A program made the translations under genes and the position numbers. Shown here piece after piece: positions 1-7,115 of a stretch of DNA of 18,896 nt. Every line of letters starts with the position of its first letter. Position 1 is the stretch's first letter. Origin of the DNA: Chloroflexota bacterium (lineage in GTDB: Bacteria > Chloroflexota > Anaerolineae > Anaerolineales > Villigracilaceae); assembly GCA_016191985.1 (NCBI GenBank), contig JACPVB010000068.1, positions 1-18,896 of the forward strand, written 5' to 3'. The notes beneath the pieces were generated by a model. That model ran no database searches. It was not told the origin of the DNA and was given only the letters and a program-made list of their open reading frames with translations.

Positions 1-645
1 GTTGACCCAGCCGAATTACAGGACGCCTTTGGTGATTTTACTTTTCCAGACCAATTCGCGCCCCGCTTCAACATTGCACCATCTCAACCTGTGCTTGCCA
101 TCCCGAACGACGCAAAAAACAAAGCAGATTTCTTTTCATGGGGGCTGATCCCATCCTGGTCCAAAGACCCGACCATCGCAAATAAACTCATCAATGCGCG
201 CGGTGAAACCATCGCAGAAAAACCGTCCTTTCGCGGCGGATTCAAATACAAACGCTGCCTCATCCCCGCCGATGGATTCTATGAATGGAGAGCGCAGCGC
301 GGCGAGAAAACAAAAATCCCGTACTTCATTCATATGAAAGACCGCAAACCCTTCGTCTTCGCGGGCCTGTGGGACGAATGGAACTCGCCCGATGGCGGAA
401 CCCTGCGCACCTGCACCATCATCACCACCGAGCCAAATGAATTAATGGCGACTCTGCACAACCGCATGCCGGTGATCCTGAATCAAAAGGATTACGCCCA
501 ATGGCTGGACGCCGCGCCTCAGACTCCCGATAACCTGCTTCCGCTCATCAAGCCTTTCCCAGCTGACAAAATGTCCGCGTACGTTGTTTCAACATTGGTC
601 AACAAACCCGGCAATGACCGCCCCGAATGCGTCGTGCCTGCATAA
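1..645 (+). CDS. SRAP / YedK-HMCES family protein, 5' end missing
   Basis: SOS response-associated peptidase (SRAP) family. Members cover abasic sites in single-stranded DNA by forming a thiazolidine crosslink through Cys2, and autoprocess. The frame is open from base 1, so the true start and Cys2 lie upstream of the window. The family signature RFNIAPSQ is read at about 67-90. The other catalytic positions are present: Asn of NARGE at 193-195, Glu of GFYEW at 283-285, and His of LHNRMP at 457-459. About 214 residues are visible, close to the usual 220-235, so only the first 10-20 residues are missing. A radical SAM gene follows after 18 nt in the same direction. The family assignment is firm; activity depends on the unseen Cys2. 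Confidence 0.93.
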   Translation, partial: VDPAELQDAFGDFTFPDQFAPRFNIAPSQPVLAIPNDAKNKADFFSWGLIPSWSKDPTIANKLINARGETIAEKPSFRGGFKYKRCLIPADGFYEWRAQRGEKTKIPYFIHMKDRKPFVFAGLWDEWNSPDGGTLRTCTIITTEPNELMATLHNRMPVILNQKDYAQWLDAAPQTPDNLLPLIKPFPADKMSAYVVSTLVNKPGNDRPECVVPA

Positions 646-663
646 TTAATGTAATCGGCACCG

Positions 664-1665
664 ATGATTGTTTATGTCGAAGCAGCCGGATGTACTAACA
701 TCTGTCGCCATTGCAGCGCCAATGGACATTTTCCACACGGCGATTTCTTTACGCTCGATGAACTTCGAGCACTCAGGAAAGATTGGGGACCATTGACAAT
801 TTATCATGAACCAACAGCTTATTCCGCTTTCCCCGAAGTGTATGATGAAAGTATCGCGGTGGAGCATGGCGGTTGGTTGGTTACCAATGGCTTTGGACTG
901 GCAAGGAGGGAAGATTATGCAAAAGTATTCGAGAAAATGTCCAAGATCGGGATACACACAGTTGCTTTCACTTTGCACGGTTTGCGAGAGCATCATGATT
1001 GGTTTGTCTGTCGGGAAGGGGCATTTGACGATATCTTATTGGCAACCCGCCGGGTAAAAGCGGTCGGATTTCGACCAAATTGGCAGATTTTTGTTGATCA
1101 GAAGGGGATTGGTGATATGCCTGTCTTGGTTGAAATAGCAAGGAAAGAATGTGAGGCATCACCCCAACTTGATATTCCAGCGCATCGCGTGGGAGGGCGT
1201 TTATGGCATTTTGAAACTATCAGACCAACACTGAAGGATATCCGTCAATGGCACATTCACCAGTTAGTCGATGATCCTCACAGGAATAGTCTTATCGACC
1301 CAGAAGCACTGACAACCGCAGCATGGATTGAAAGATGGAAGAAAAATCCTGACATGGACGAGTTTAAGCATATTTTTGAACCCCGTTCATGGCCTCCATC
1401 GCTATCGCACGAAAGTTTGAACTTTTACATTCGAAGAGACAGAAAGGTGTTTCTTGATCCAATGTGCTCGTCACCAATCCACCTTGGGGGGCTCTCAGAA
1501 GGCAGGGATATGCTTCTTGGTAAAATTCCAGGCATACTGTCTCCAGTCCATGTGGACATAACTCCATACGAAGTGAAGTTTTCGCTGGAGGAGCAAGAGC
1601 AATTACATCCTTATGGCATGAGCGTGCGCTACAAGGCAATTTCGAAAGCCAGTCTCCATTATTGA
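664..1665 (+). CDS. Radical SAM protein of unknown specificity
   Basis: A 333-residue protein with a canonical CX3CX2C [4Fe-4S]/SAM motif at C10, C14 and C17, within the first 20 residues. An in-frame TAA at 652-654 rules out a longer N-terminus. The next part looks like a partial TIM barrel, with a GGWLVTNG strand-turn near 69-76 and TLHGLREHHDWF near 103-114. The C-terminal part has a degenerate SPASM-like stretch (VFLDPMCSS, then LLGKI, residues 262-288), but its only Cys is C268, so no auxiliary cluster is expected. The gene is His- and Trp-rich, and looks more AT-rich than its neighbours, which hints at transfer. No peptide substrate gene is visible nearby. It starts 18 nt after the SRAP stop and may be co-transcribed with it. 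I cannot name the reaction. Confidence 0.85.
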   Translation: MIVYVEAAGCTNICRHCSANGHFPHGDFFTLDELRALRKDWGPLTIYHEPTAYSAFPEVYDESIAVEHGGWLVTNGFGLARREDYAKVFEKMSKIGIHTVAFTLHGLREHHDWFVCREGAFDDILLATRRVKAVGFRPNWQIFVDQKGIGDMPVLVEIARKECEASPQLDIPAHRVGGRLWHFETIRPTLKDIRQWHIHQLVDDPHRNSLIDPEALTTAAWIERWKKNPDMDEFKHIFEPRSWPPSLSHESLNFYIRRDRKVFLDPMCSSPIHLGGLSEGRDMLLGKIPGILSPVHVDITPYEVKFSLEEQEQLHPYGMSVRYKAISKASLHY

Positions 1666-1790
1666 GATGCCAACCAAGTGTATAGCAGAGTGCAATGCTC
1701 CGCACCTCGATTCTGCAATCGAAGCCAGGATATGAAGCGTTCGGATTACAAATCTAAGAACTTTTAGCACATCCCATTGAAAATATAAAA

Positions 1791-3050
1791 ATGCGCTCAC
1801 TCAAACAATGGCTGATCAGTCATTTTCCTGCTCTCGCCTCACGTGATTACGTTCTCTTCCTGGTTGGCCAATTCGTCTCCGTCATCGGCACGTGGATGCA
1901 GGCTACTGCCCTGCCCTATCTGGCCTACCGCATCTCTGGCCGCCCGCTCGACCTGGGCCTGATCGGATTCTCGAGCACATTGCCCACCCTGTTATTCGCG
2001 CTTCCTGCGGGTGTGCTGGTGGAACGCTGGGACAAACGCAAGACGGTAATCTTGTTTCAAGCCATCATGTCCATTCAGGCATTTGGGCTGGCATACCTTG
2101 CATACACTGGTCGAATCCAAATCTGGCACATCGTCACCTTGGCATTTTTCTACGGGTCAGCCGTTGCCGTGGAAGTGACCGCGCGCCAGGCCATGTTAAT
2201 TGAACTGGCCGGACGTGAAGCCCTACCCAGCGCCATCGCCCTGCAAACCACCGCCTTCAACCTCGGGCGTGTGCTTGGTCCGCTGAGCGCAGCGTGGTTG
2301 ATCTCTGCCACGGGAAGCGAGGGCAGTGTCTTTTTGGTAAATGGGATCAGTTTCATCTTCGTGATCGTGGGTCTGTTCTTTGCACGGACCAGATTCAAGG
2401 TCGAGAATGAAGCGAATCCATCCCAGGGCATGAGGAGCGAGTTCAAGGAAGGTCTCATCTACATTAGGCATAATGCTGTGGTGCTGTCTGCGATCTTAAT
2501 GTCCGCGTTGTTGGGATTCTTCGGCATCCCCCTGCTTCAACAAATCCCCGCGCTTGCCCGTGATGTTTTAAAAACCGTCCTGGATACAGAACCCATGATC
2601 GCCACACGAACAAGTAACTTATACACGGCACAGGGTGTTGGGGCGGTGCTGGCAGCTTTTATGGTGGCGTGGCTCAGTTCGGCTAATAAAAGCAAAATGC
2701 TGTTGTGGGGACAAATTGCCTTTGTTTTCCCGGTCATCGCGCTTGGGATTACACTCAATTTGAATATTGCATTGGTGCTGCTGGCTTTCGTCGGCTGGGG
2801 AACCGTGACGCAGTTGGTGACCATGAATACCATGATCCAGATGCAGGTGCCAAACGATTTGCGCGGACGGGTGTTCAGCATTTACTTTTGGGCTTTGCAA
2901 GGCGTGGCCCCTTTTGGGAGCATCGTAATCGGCTGGCTCGCGCAAACCTGGAATGTGCAAACTGCCATCCTGGCTGGCGGTGTAATCTGCCTATTCGGAA
3001 TTTCGTTTGTTCGGCTGTTTTTCCTGCGAAATGGACAAACAGCGGCTTAA
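1791..3050 (+). CDS. MFS transporter, EntS/MFS_3 type
   Basis: A 419-residue integral membrane protein with about 12 hydrophobic segments. It fits the major facilitator family subgroup that includes the enterobactin exporter EntS and many small-molecule or drug exporters. The loop between TM2 and TM3 carries a motif-A variant, GVLVERWDKRK. A second, similar loop (NDLRGRVFSIYFWALQGVAPFGS) lies in the second half, as expected from the internal duplication. Length matches the family (400-430). I see no clear Shine-Dalgarno before the ATG; the preceding bases are AT-rich. It lies 125 nt after the radical SAM gene, so it may or may not share a transcript. The substrate cannot be told from sequence. 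Confidence 0.9.
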   Translation: MRSLKQWLISHFPALASRDYVLFLVGQFVSVIGTWMQATALPYLAYRISGRPLDLGLIGFSSTLPTLLFALPAGVLVERWDKRKTVILFQAIMSIQAFGLAYLAYTGRIQIWHIVTLAFFYGSAVAVEVTARQAMLIELAGREALPSAIALQTTAFNLGRVLGPLSAAWLISATGSEGSVFLVNGISFIFVIVGLFFARTRFKVENEANPSQGMRSEFKEGLIYIRHNAVVLSAILMSALLGFFGIPLLQQIPALARDVLKTVLDTEPMIATRTSNLYTAQGVGAVLAAFMVAWLSSANKSKMLLWGQIAFVFPVIALGITLNLNIALVLLAFVGWGTVTQLVTMNTMIQMQVPNDLRGRVFSIYFWALQGVAPFGSIVIGWLAQTWNVQTAILAGGVICLFGISFVRLFFLRNGQTAA

Positions 3051-3077
3051 GGCAGGATAAGTATTTCCGCGCCCCGC

Positions 3078-3107
3078 TTGACTTCGATTTTTTGCCCATG
3101 ATATGAT
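3078..3107 (+). promoter_or_regulatory. Promoter of the M23 peptidase gene, probably leaderless
   Basis: TTGACT (3078-3083) and TATGAT (3102-3107) are separated by 18 bp and match sigma-70-type boxes at 5/6 positions each. Transcription would begin near 3114-3115, at the ATG at 3115. The two upstream ATGs (3103, 3106) lie within or beside the -10 box. Confidence 0.55.
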
Positions 3108-3114
3108 GACTGAT

Positions 3115-4329
3115 ATGCAAAATAACTTCAAGGAAGATGTTCCAGAACCCGCTGACAAAGGCGGGAGAAAGGAACAGGGAATAGCCACAGAAACCAACCC
3201 AAGGCAACGCAATTTTCTGGCTCGTTGGATGAGCAGCCTTGTGGAGATGGGGTTGGGTGAACCGCTTTTACGAATTGGAACAAATCTATTTTCGATACTC
3301 GCGATTGGAATCGTGATTGCGCTTGTACAAGGGTTTTATCGTCAGTTGGAAGGTTCATCGTCGAAAACCACCGGGCAGGCTTCAGGTCCCGTGGCGACCG
3401 CCAGCGTGGATTCTGTCTCCGCACCGGCGCTGGATCTTCCCATCATCGACGGCATCTCTCGTTCCGCACAAATCCATACAAACATTCCCAATCGTCCACG
3501 CCAGGAAATTACCATTTATACCGTGCAGGAAGGCGATACTGTCTTTGGCATCGCCGAAAAATTTGGGCTGGACCCGCAAACGATTTTGTGGGGCAACTAC
3601 GAAATTTTGCTGGATGATCCGCATTCGTTACAACCCGGGCAGGAACTGAACATCCTGCCTGTGGATGGTGTTTATTGGGAATGGTTGGGCGGGCTTTCGT
3701 TCGGTTCGTGGGCCGAATTCTATGGCGTGACCGCCGCCGATATTATCGAGTACCCCGGCAACAATCTTGACCCCAAAGCATTCGCCGATTACGAGAACGC
3801 AAATATAGAAGTGGGAACCTGGCTGATCATCCCCGGCGGAAAAAGGGAATTCGTAAGCTGGAGCGCCCCGCTCGGTGTGACTCGCGAAAACCCCGCCTCG
3901 GCTCGCGTACTGGGAGCGGGCGCCTGTGACCCGGTCAGTGGTGGCGCTGTGGGTTATGGCTATTACGTCTATCCCACCAATAAGCATTATCTTTCAGGCT
4001 TCGGTTATTCCCCGGAGACCAACCACAATGGAATTGACCTCGCCGGCAATGAAGGCGAAGGTGTGTACGCGGCGGATGCGGGCGTGATTGTGTACGCAGG
4101 CTGGAACGATTACGGCTACGGCTACATGATTATGGTCGATCACGGCAATGGCTTCCAATCCCTATACGCCCACTTGAGCGCCTTGAACGTCGGCTGTGGA
4201 CAAAGCGTTGGGCAGGGAGAAGTCATCGGCGCGGTTGGTTCCACAGGCCGTTCCTCCGGCCCGCATTTGCATTTTGAATTGATGGCAGGCGCAAAAGTCA
4301 ATCCCTTCGATTATTTGCCGCCGCCTTAA
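3115..4329 (+). CDS. Membrane-anchored LysM and M23 (lysostaphin-type) peptidase
   Basis: Zn metallopeptidase of the M23/LytM type, probably cutting or remodelling peptidoglycan peptides or acting as a divisome activator outside the membrane. Numbering is from the first ATG (3103), which gives 408 aa; from 3115 it is 404 aa. One transmembrane segment lies at about 61-78. A LysM domain is at 138-186 (YTVQEGDTVFGIAEKFG). A degenerate second LysM-like unit is at 191-246. The M23 domain is at about 300-404, with Zn ligands H308 and D312 (HNGID), H357 (YAHLS) and the HLH pair H388/H390, all intact. I prefer the start at 3115 because the -10 box occupies the first two ATGs. The downstream gene is a tRNA with its own promoter, so this unit is probably monocistronic. 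Confidence 0.92.
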   Translation: MQNNFKEDVPEPADKGGRKEQGIATETNPRQRNFLARWMSSLVEMGLGEPLLRIGTNLFSILAIGIVIALVQGFYRQLEGSSSKTTGQASGPVATASVDSVSAPALDLPIIDGISRSAQIHTNIPNRPRQEITIYTVQEGDTVFGIAEKFGLDPQTILWGNYEILLDDPHSLQPGQELNILPVDGVYWEWLGGLSFGSWAEFYGVTAADIIEYPGNNLDPKAFADYENANIEVGTWLIIPGGKREFVSWSAPLGVTRENPASARVLGAGACDPVSGGAVGYGYYVYPTNKHYLSGFGYSPETNHNGIDLAGNEGEGVYAADAGVIVYAGWNDYGYGYMIMVDHGNGFQSLYAHLSALNVGCGQSVGQGEVIGAVGSTGRSSGPHLHFELMAGAKVNPFDYLPPP

Positions 4330-4332
4330 TAC

Positions 4333-4361
4333 TTGCCAAAGCCGAAAGCCTATACTATAAT
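4333..4361 (+). promoter_or_regulatory. tRNA-Val promoter
   Basis: TTGCCA (4333-4338), a 17-bp spacer and a perfect TATAAT (4356-4361). The predicted start, about 4368, is 28 nt before the mature tRNA 5' end. This is one of the best sigma-70-like promoters in the window. Confidence 0.75.
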
Positions 4362-4395
4362 CTCGGTCGCTTACCCATTCGGGTACGATGGTATC

Positions 4396-4469
4396 GGGCG
4401 CATGGCTCAGTTGGTTAGAGCGCTACTATCACACAGTAGAGGTCCGGGGTTCGAGTCCCTGTGCGCCCA
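4396..4469 (+). tRNA. tRNA-Val (anticodon CAC)
   Basis: A complete 74-nt cloverleaf can be folded by hand. The acceptor stem GGGCGCA (4396-4402) pairs with TGCGCCC (4462-4468). The D stem is GCTC/GAGC. The anticodon stem CTACT/AGTAG encloses the loop ATCACAC with anticodon CAC at 4430-4432. There is a 5-nt variable loop, and the T stem CGGGG/CCCTG encloses TTCGAGT. The discriminator is A4469. The 3' CCA is not encoded. It reads GUG codons. Confidence 0.96.
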
Positions 4470-4477
4470 CAAGCATT

Positions 4478-4520
4478 ACTCACCTTGAAGTCAATCTTTC
4501 GGGTGAGTTTCTTTTTATTA
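4478..4520 (+). terminator. Rho-independent terminator of tRNA-Val
   Basis: ACTCACC (4478-4484) pairs with GGTGAGT (4502-4508) around a 17-nt loop. A T-rich run (TTCTTTTTATT) follows directly. Confidence 0.6.
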
Positions 4521-4557
4521 ACTCACCTTACGCACAGACGAATTTCTTGCCGAAAAT

Positions 4558-4615
4558 TTTAACGCCAAGACGCCAGGCCTCGAAGCTTTGATCCTCTTTG
4601 CGCCTTTGCGTTAAA
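4558..4615. repeat. Imperfect inverted repeat in intergenic DNA
   Basis: TTTAACGCCAAGACGC (4558-4573) and GCGCCTTTGCGTTAAA (4600-4615) are complementary at 14 of 16 positions. The 4470-4687 gap otherwise holds only the tRNA terminator and no credible gene. The wording resembles short interspersed palindromic repeats, but copy number cannot be judged from one window. Confidence 0.5.
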
Positions 4616-4687
4616 TATTCTAACCAGGGAACCAATCCTTTGGGAGTGGGCAGCGCAAGTTGAGTTAATAACGTGGATTCTTACTTT

Positions 4688-5071
4688 TCAACCCTGACCT
4701 TGCTTCCAATCCTTATATTTGTGCAAATCCTGCTCGACCAGGATCAAGCAGGCGCTTATAATCGCGACATCGTCCACCTGACCAATGACAGGCAGCATAT
4801 CGGGCATCAGGTCGAAGGGATTGAACACATAGAGCAACGCGAAGACCATCGAAGCAATCGCTCCATAGGGAATTTGACGATATGCCCCAGACCAGTAATC
4901 TTTGACAATCGCAATAAACAGTTGACCATCCTCTACAAACCGCGCCAACGGACCTTTGGCGTTGAATCTTCTTTTAATCTCTTCAGACTTGTTGACTACT
5001 TTTTCAACATCCTTCTCAGTGACGTTTTGCGCGCCCTCTTTTACAAAATCTTCGTTTGGTTTGTTGGACAT
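4688..5071 (-). CDS. DUF1232 (YkvA-like) membrane protein
   Basis: A 127-residue protein. The C-terminal half (about residues 70-112) carries the DUF1232 signature: a hydrophobic helix ending in VFNPFDLMPDMLPVIGQVDDV, where family members have a Y.xSPxDLIPDxiPxiGxxDD pattern. The N-terminal 60 residues are charged and hydrophilic. The family is of unknown biochemical function and is a small membrane protein. The start is supported by a good ribosome site, AAAGGAG, 9 nt before the ATG (plus-strand 5081-5087). It stands alone, facing the tRNA unit convergently and diverging from the sigma-factor gene across a 289-bp gap. Confidence 0.88.
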   Translation of the reverse strand: MSNKPNEDFVKEGAQNVTEKDVEKVVNKSEEIKRRFNAKGPLARFVEDGQLFIAIVKDYWSGAYRQIPYGAIASMVFALLYVFNPFDLMPDMLPVIGQVDDVAIISACLILVEQDLHKYKDWKQGQG

Positions 5072-5346
5072 AATATCTTGCTCCTTTTCACTCTGCTAAG
5101 GATATAAGATTGTTGTGAATTGATTGTATCAAAAAGGAGAATGGTCAGAACTGCTGTCTGAACGCATTTTGCAAAAAATCAAATCCACAAGAACGCAGAT
5201 AAAACGCGACCATTCACTTCACACAGGATACGCTCACAAACATCCAGGCCCAAATGTCATTAACGAAGAGAGCCACCCCATTTCACTCGCTTTATCATCA
5301 AGTCTCAACATTTTATAAGAATTTACTTTCTCCATTGATTCTCTTT
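5072..5346. other. Divergent intergenic region, no gene found
   Basis: It separates the DUF1232 gene (-) from the sigma-factor gene (+). At its left edge it holds the DUF1232 ribosome site. At its right edge are the -35/-10 elements of the sigma gene. Short open frames here lack ribosome sites and recognisable protein features. I see nothing else. Confidence 0.5.
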
Positions 5347-5352
5347 TATAAT
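5323..5352 (+). promoter_or_regulatory. Promoter of the sigma-factor gene, possibly leaderless
   Basis: A perfect TATAAT (5347-5352) stands 8 nt before the ATG at 5361, with TTACTT (5323-5328) 18 bp upstream as a moderate -35. Transcription would start at about 5359-5361. No Shine-Dalgarno is visible before the ATG. Confidence 0.5.
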
Positions 5353-5360
5353 CAGCCATC

Positions 5361-6026
5361 ATGACGATATACCATCCCGAAGCAAAGCGGAGCGGACGCA
5401 CCAACGAAACCTGGCTGGCAGACTTGCGAGATACAGGCACAAATCACGCCGAGGCGTTAAACGACCTGCGCGAAGTCATCCAGAAAGGCCTGCCGTATGC
5501 ACTCTCCCGCTGGCTTTCCGCCGATGATCCGCTCTTTCAACCTCTCGTGGAGGAAGTCACTCAGGAGACTCTCCTGCGCGTGCTCGACCAACTCGACACC
5601 TTCGAAGGCCGCAGTCTCTTCACCACCTGGGTTCACAAAATCGCCATTCGGATCGCCCTCACCGAACTGCGCCGCAAACGCTGGCGGGATGCCTCTCTCG
5701 ATGAATTAACAGAAAACGAAGACGCTCCCCCTCCCCCCGGCCTGCTCGCTGACCCCCAAGCCTCTCCCGAAACCTCAGCAGAACGCGCGGACATGCTCGT
5801 CCGCGTCCGCCGCATATTGGAAGAGGAACTCACCGCCAAACAACGCGAAGCTCTCGTCCTGCTCGGTTTGCAAGATGTCCCCATGGAAGAAGCCGCCAAA
5901 CGTATGAAGACCAACCGCAACGCGCTCTACAAACTCCTCCATGACGCCCGCCTGCGCCTGAAAAGACGCCTCGCCCTCGAAGACCTCACTCCCCAGGATC
6001 TATTAACCGCCTTCGAGCAAAAGTAA
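5361..6026 (+). CDS. ECF-type RNA polymerase sigma factor
   Basis: A 221-residue sigma-70 family protein with only regions 2 and 4. Region 2 lies at about 45-110 (VTQETLLRVLDQLDTFEGRS, then FTTWVHKIAIRIALTELRRKRW), covering core binding and -10 recognition. A Pro/Asp-rich linker follows at 118-140. Region 4 is at about 148-203 (LTAKQREALVLLGLQDVPMEEAAKRM, then a helix-turn-helix with NALYKLLHDARLRLKRRL), for -35 recognition. The spacing is that of an ECF sigma factor. A zinc-finger anti-sigma gene follows 34 nt downstream, the classic ECF pair. The exact ECF group is not identified. The start at 5361 is supported by the conserved helix order and by the -10 box just upstream. Confidence 0.93.
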   Translation: MTIYHPEAKRSGRTNETWLADLRDTGTNHAEALNDLREVIQKGLPYALSRWLSADDPLFQPLVEEVTQETLLRVLDQLDTFEGRSLFTTWVHKIAIRIALTELRRKRWRDASLDELTENEDAPPPPGLLADPQASPETSAERADMLVRVRRILEEELTAKQREALVLLGLQDVPMEEAAKRMKTNRNALYKLLHDARLRLKRRLALEDLTPQDLLTAFEQK

Positions 6027-6027
6027 G

Positions 6028-6044
6028 ATTAATATTATATTAAT
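6028..6044. promoter_or_regulatory. 17-bp palindrome between sigma and anti-sigma genes
   Basis: ATTAATAT and ATATTAAT flank a single T, giving a perfect inverted repeat just after the sigma stop codon and 16 nt before the anti-sigma ATG. It could be an operator or an AT-rich upstream promoter element; the role is inferred. Confidence 0.35.
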
Positions 6045-6060
6045 CGTCACAAGTTGTAGT

Positions 6061-6366
6061 ATGAACATAAAAAATATTATTCAACGCATTCAAAACACAT
6101 TCACGCCCAAACAAGGCGAACTGGAACTCAAAGACGAGGTCGTTCTTAAATTCCTGCAAGTATTGGAAAACGCTCGCGAAGAGGAGCTTTCCTGCAGTGA
6201 AATGTATGCGCGTCTCGATGAATTTGTGGAAAACGAAGTCCAGGCCAAGGATGCGGACAAAATAACCCCCCTTATTCAGGAACACCTCGATATGTGTCCC
6301 GAATGCTGCGAGGAGTATGAGGCCCTGCTGGCAATCCTGGAAAATACAAAAGAAGAGCAAAAATGA
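6061..6366 (+). CDS. Small soluble anti-sigma factor, ZAS-type zinc finger
   Basis: A 101-residue protein with no transmembrane segment. The C-terminal half matches the zinc-binding anti-sigma (ZAS) pattern: C45, then H75-X3-C79-X2-C82 (HLDMCPEC), in the usual setting of an amphipathic helix (EMYARLDEFVENEV) between the first Cys and the His. ZAS proteins hold the cognate ECF sigma factor inactive. Many are membrane-anchored, but this one ends soon after the motif, so it would act in the cytoplasm, like redox-responsive members such as RsrA/ChrR. An additional C83 follows C82. No ribosome site is obvious, suggesting coupling to, or independent reading from, the palindrome upstream. Its stop codon lies within the terminator stem. 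Confidence 0.8.
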   Translation: MNIKNIIQRIQNTFTPKQGELELKDEVVLKFLQVLENAREEELSCSEMYARLDEFVENEVQAKDADKITPLIQEHLDMCPECCEEYEALLAILENTKEEQK

Positions 6367-6395
6367 CGGGCTACAAACCCGTCATTTTTATTTAC
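6359..6395. terminator. Bidirectional rho-independent terminator
   Basis: A 12-bp perfect stem, AAAAATGACGGG (6359-6370) and CCCGTCATTTTT (6378-6389), encloses a 7-nt loop. The A and T ends supply a U-run in either direction, so it serves both the anti-sigma gene (+) and the convergent DUF1684 gene (-). The anti-sigma TGA is inside the stem. Confidence 0.85.
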
Positions 6396-6898
6396 GAATG
6401 AAACAACTTCTCCCCCGCACGGATCGCCACCTTCAAGCGATTCTCTGCTGGGGTAATTGGGCACGACCACATCTCGTTATAAGCGCAATACGGGTTATAC
6501 GCGATATTGAAATCCACCAGAAAACGCCCGCCCGGTAACGGCTCTGGCTCAAGATACCTGCCCGCCGGATACGTCTCTTTCCCAGCCAAAGAATCGACAA
6601 ATGGCAGGAAGAAACCATGCTGGCTCTGATAGATCGTCAATTCCGCCTCCTGTCCGTCCACCGTAAAGTGGAATTTTCCAAACTTCTCATACATCTGTAC
6701 ACTCCCCGTTGAAGTTTGCATTTCAAAGCTTGCCTTATTCTCGAACTCATCCACCTTAACCTCAAGACGCAAGGCTGCATTTTCAGGAAAATAATCCAGC
6801 CCCTTAAAATCCTTCTTCTGTTCGCGAGTCAACGGGCTTTGCGGGTGGCCGCCAAAAAACTCATCCTTCTCCGCGCGAAATTCTTCCAACTGAGTCAT
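6392..6898 (-). CDS. DUF1684 family protein
   Basis: A 168-residue soluble protein that matches DUF1684 along its length. It has an N-terminal EEFRAEKDEFF helix, a FKGLDYFPEN segment, and a beta-rich core. The conserved C-terminal block follows: PFVDSLAGKETYPAGRYLE, then VDFNIAYNPYCAYN, CPITPAENRL and AIRAGEKLF. The function of the family is not established. The open frame extends upstream to 6946, but a strong ribosome site GGAGG (plus 6903-6907), 4 nt before the ATG at 6898 (ACG plus one base of spacing), fixes the start at MTQLEEF. Two Cys (in PYCAYN and SCPITP) are the family's conserved ones. It is convergent with the sigma/anti-sigma operon. Confidence 0.92.
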   Translation of the reverse strand: MTQLEEFRAEKDEFFGGHPQSPLTREQKKDFKGLDYFPENAALRLEVKVDEFENKASFEMQTSTGSVQMYEKFGKFHFTVDGQEAELTIYQSQHGFFLPFVDSLAGKETYPAGRYLEPEPLPGGRFLVDFNIAYNPYCAYNEMWSCPITPAENRLKVAIRAGEKLFHS

Positions 6899-6976
6899 CG
6901 TTCCTCCAATAAATAATATGCTCCCTAGACTGTAACGCCGCATCAATTCTTACGAAACCATAACTATCGCTTGTCT

Positions 6977-7042
6977 CATAATTAAGTAAACTTTTTGTCG
7001 AAAATTGTGAGGAAAATTCAATTTTCTGTTTACTAAATTATG
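6977..7042. repeat. 66-bp nested inverted repeat upstream of the response regulator
   Basis: The outer arms CATAATTAAGTAAAC (6977-6991) and GTTTACTAAATTATG (7028-7042) are complementary at 14 of 15 positions. The inner arms GAAAATTG (7000-7007) and CAATTTTC (7019-7026) are perfect. The element lies in the 217-bp gap between divergent genes, 73 bp before the response-regulator ATG. It could be an operator pair, a hairpin leader or a small palindromic repeat. Confidence 0.6.
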
Positions 7043-7115
7043 CGATACTCTGTAAATTAACAGCCCCTTGCCAATTCATCTGCTTTATGCTATTTTTAGC
7101 GGAGAGGAAAACCTC

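Noticed and set aside
664..1665. SPASM/peptide-maturase assignment for the radical SAM protein
   Set aside because: Only one Cys in the C-terminal region and no small precursor peptide gene nearby.
4388..4591. 67-aa plus-strand ORF
   Set aside because: It overlaps the whole tRNA-Val and its terminator; no protein-like features.
5124..5318. 64-aa plus-strand ORF in the divergent intergenic region
   Set aside because: No ribosome site, low-complexity translation and no recognisable motif.
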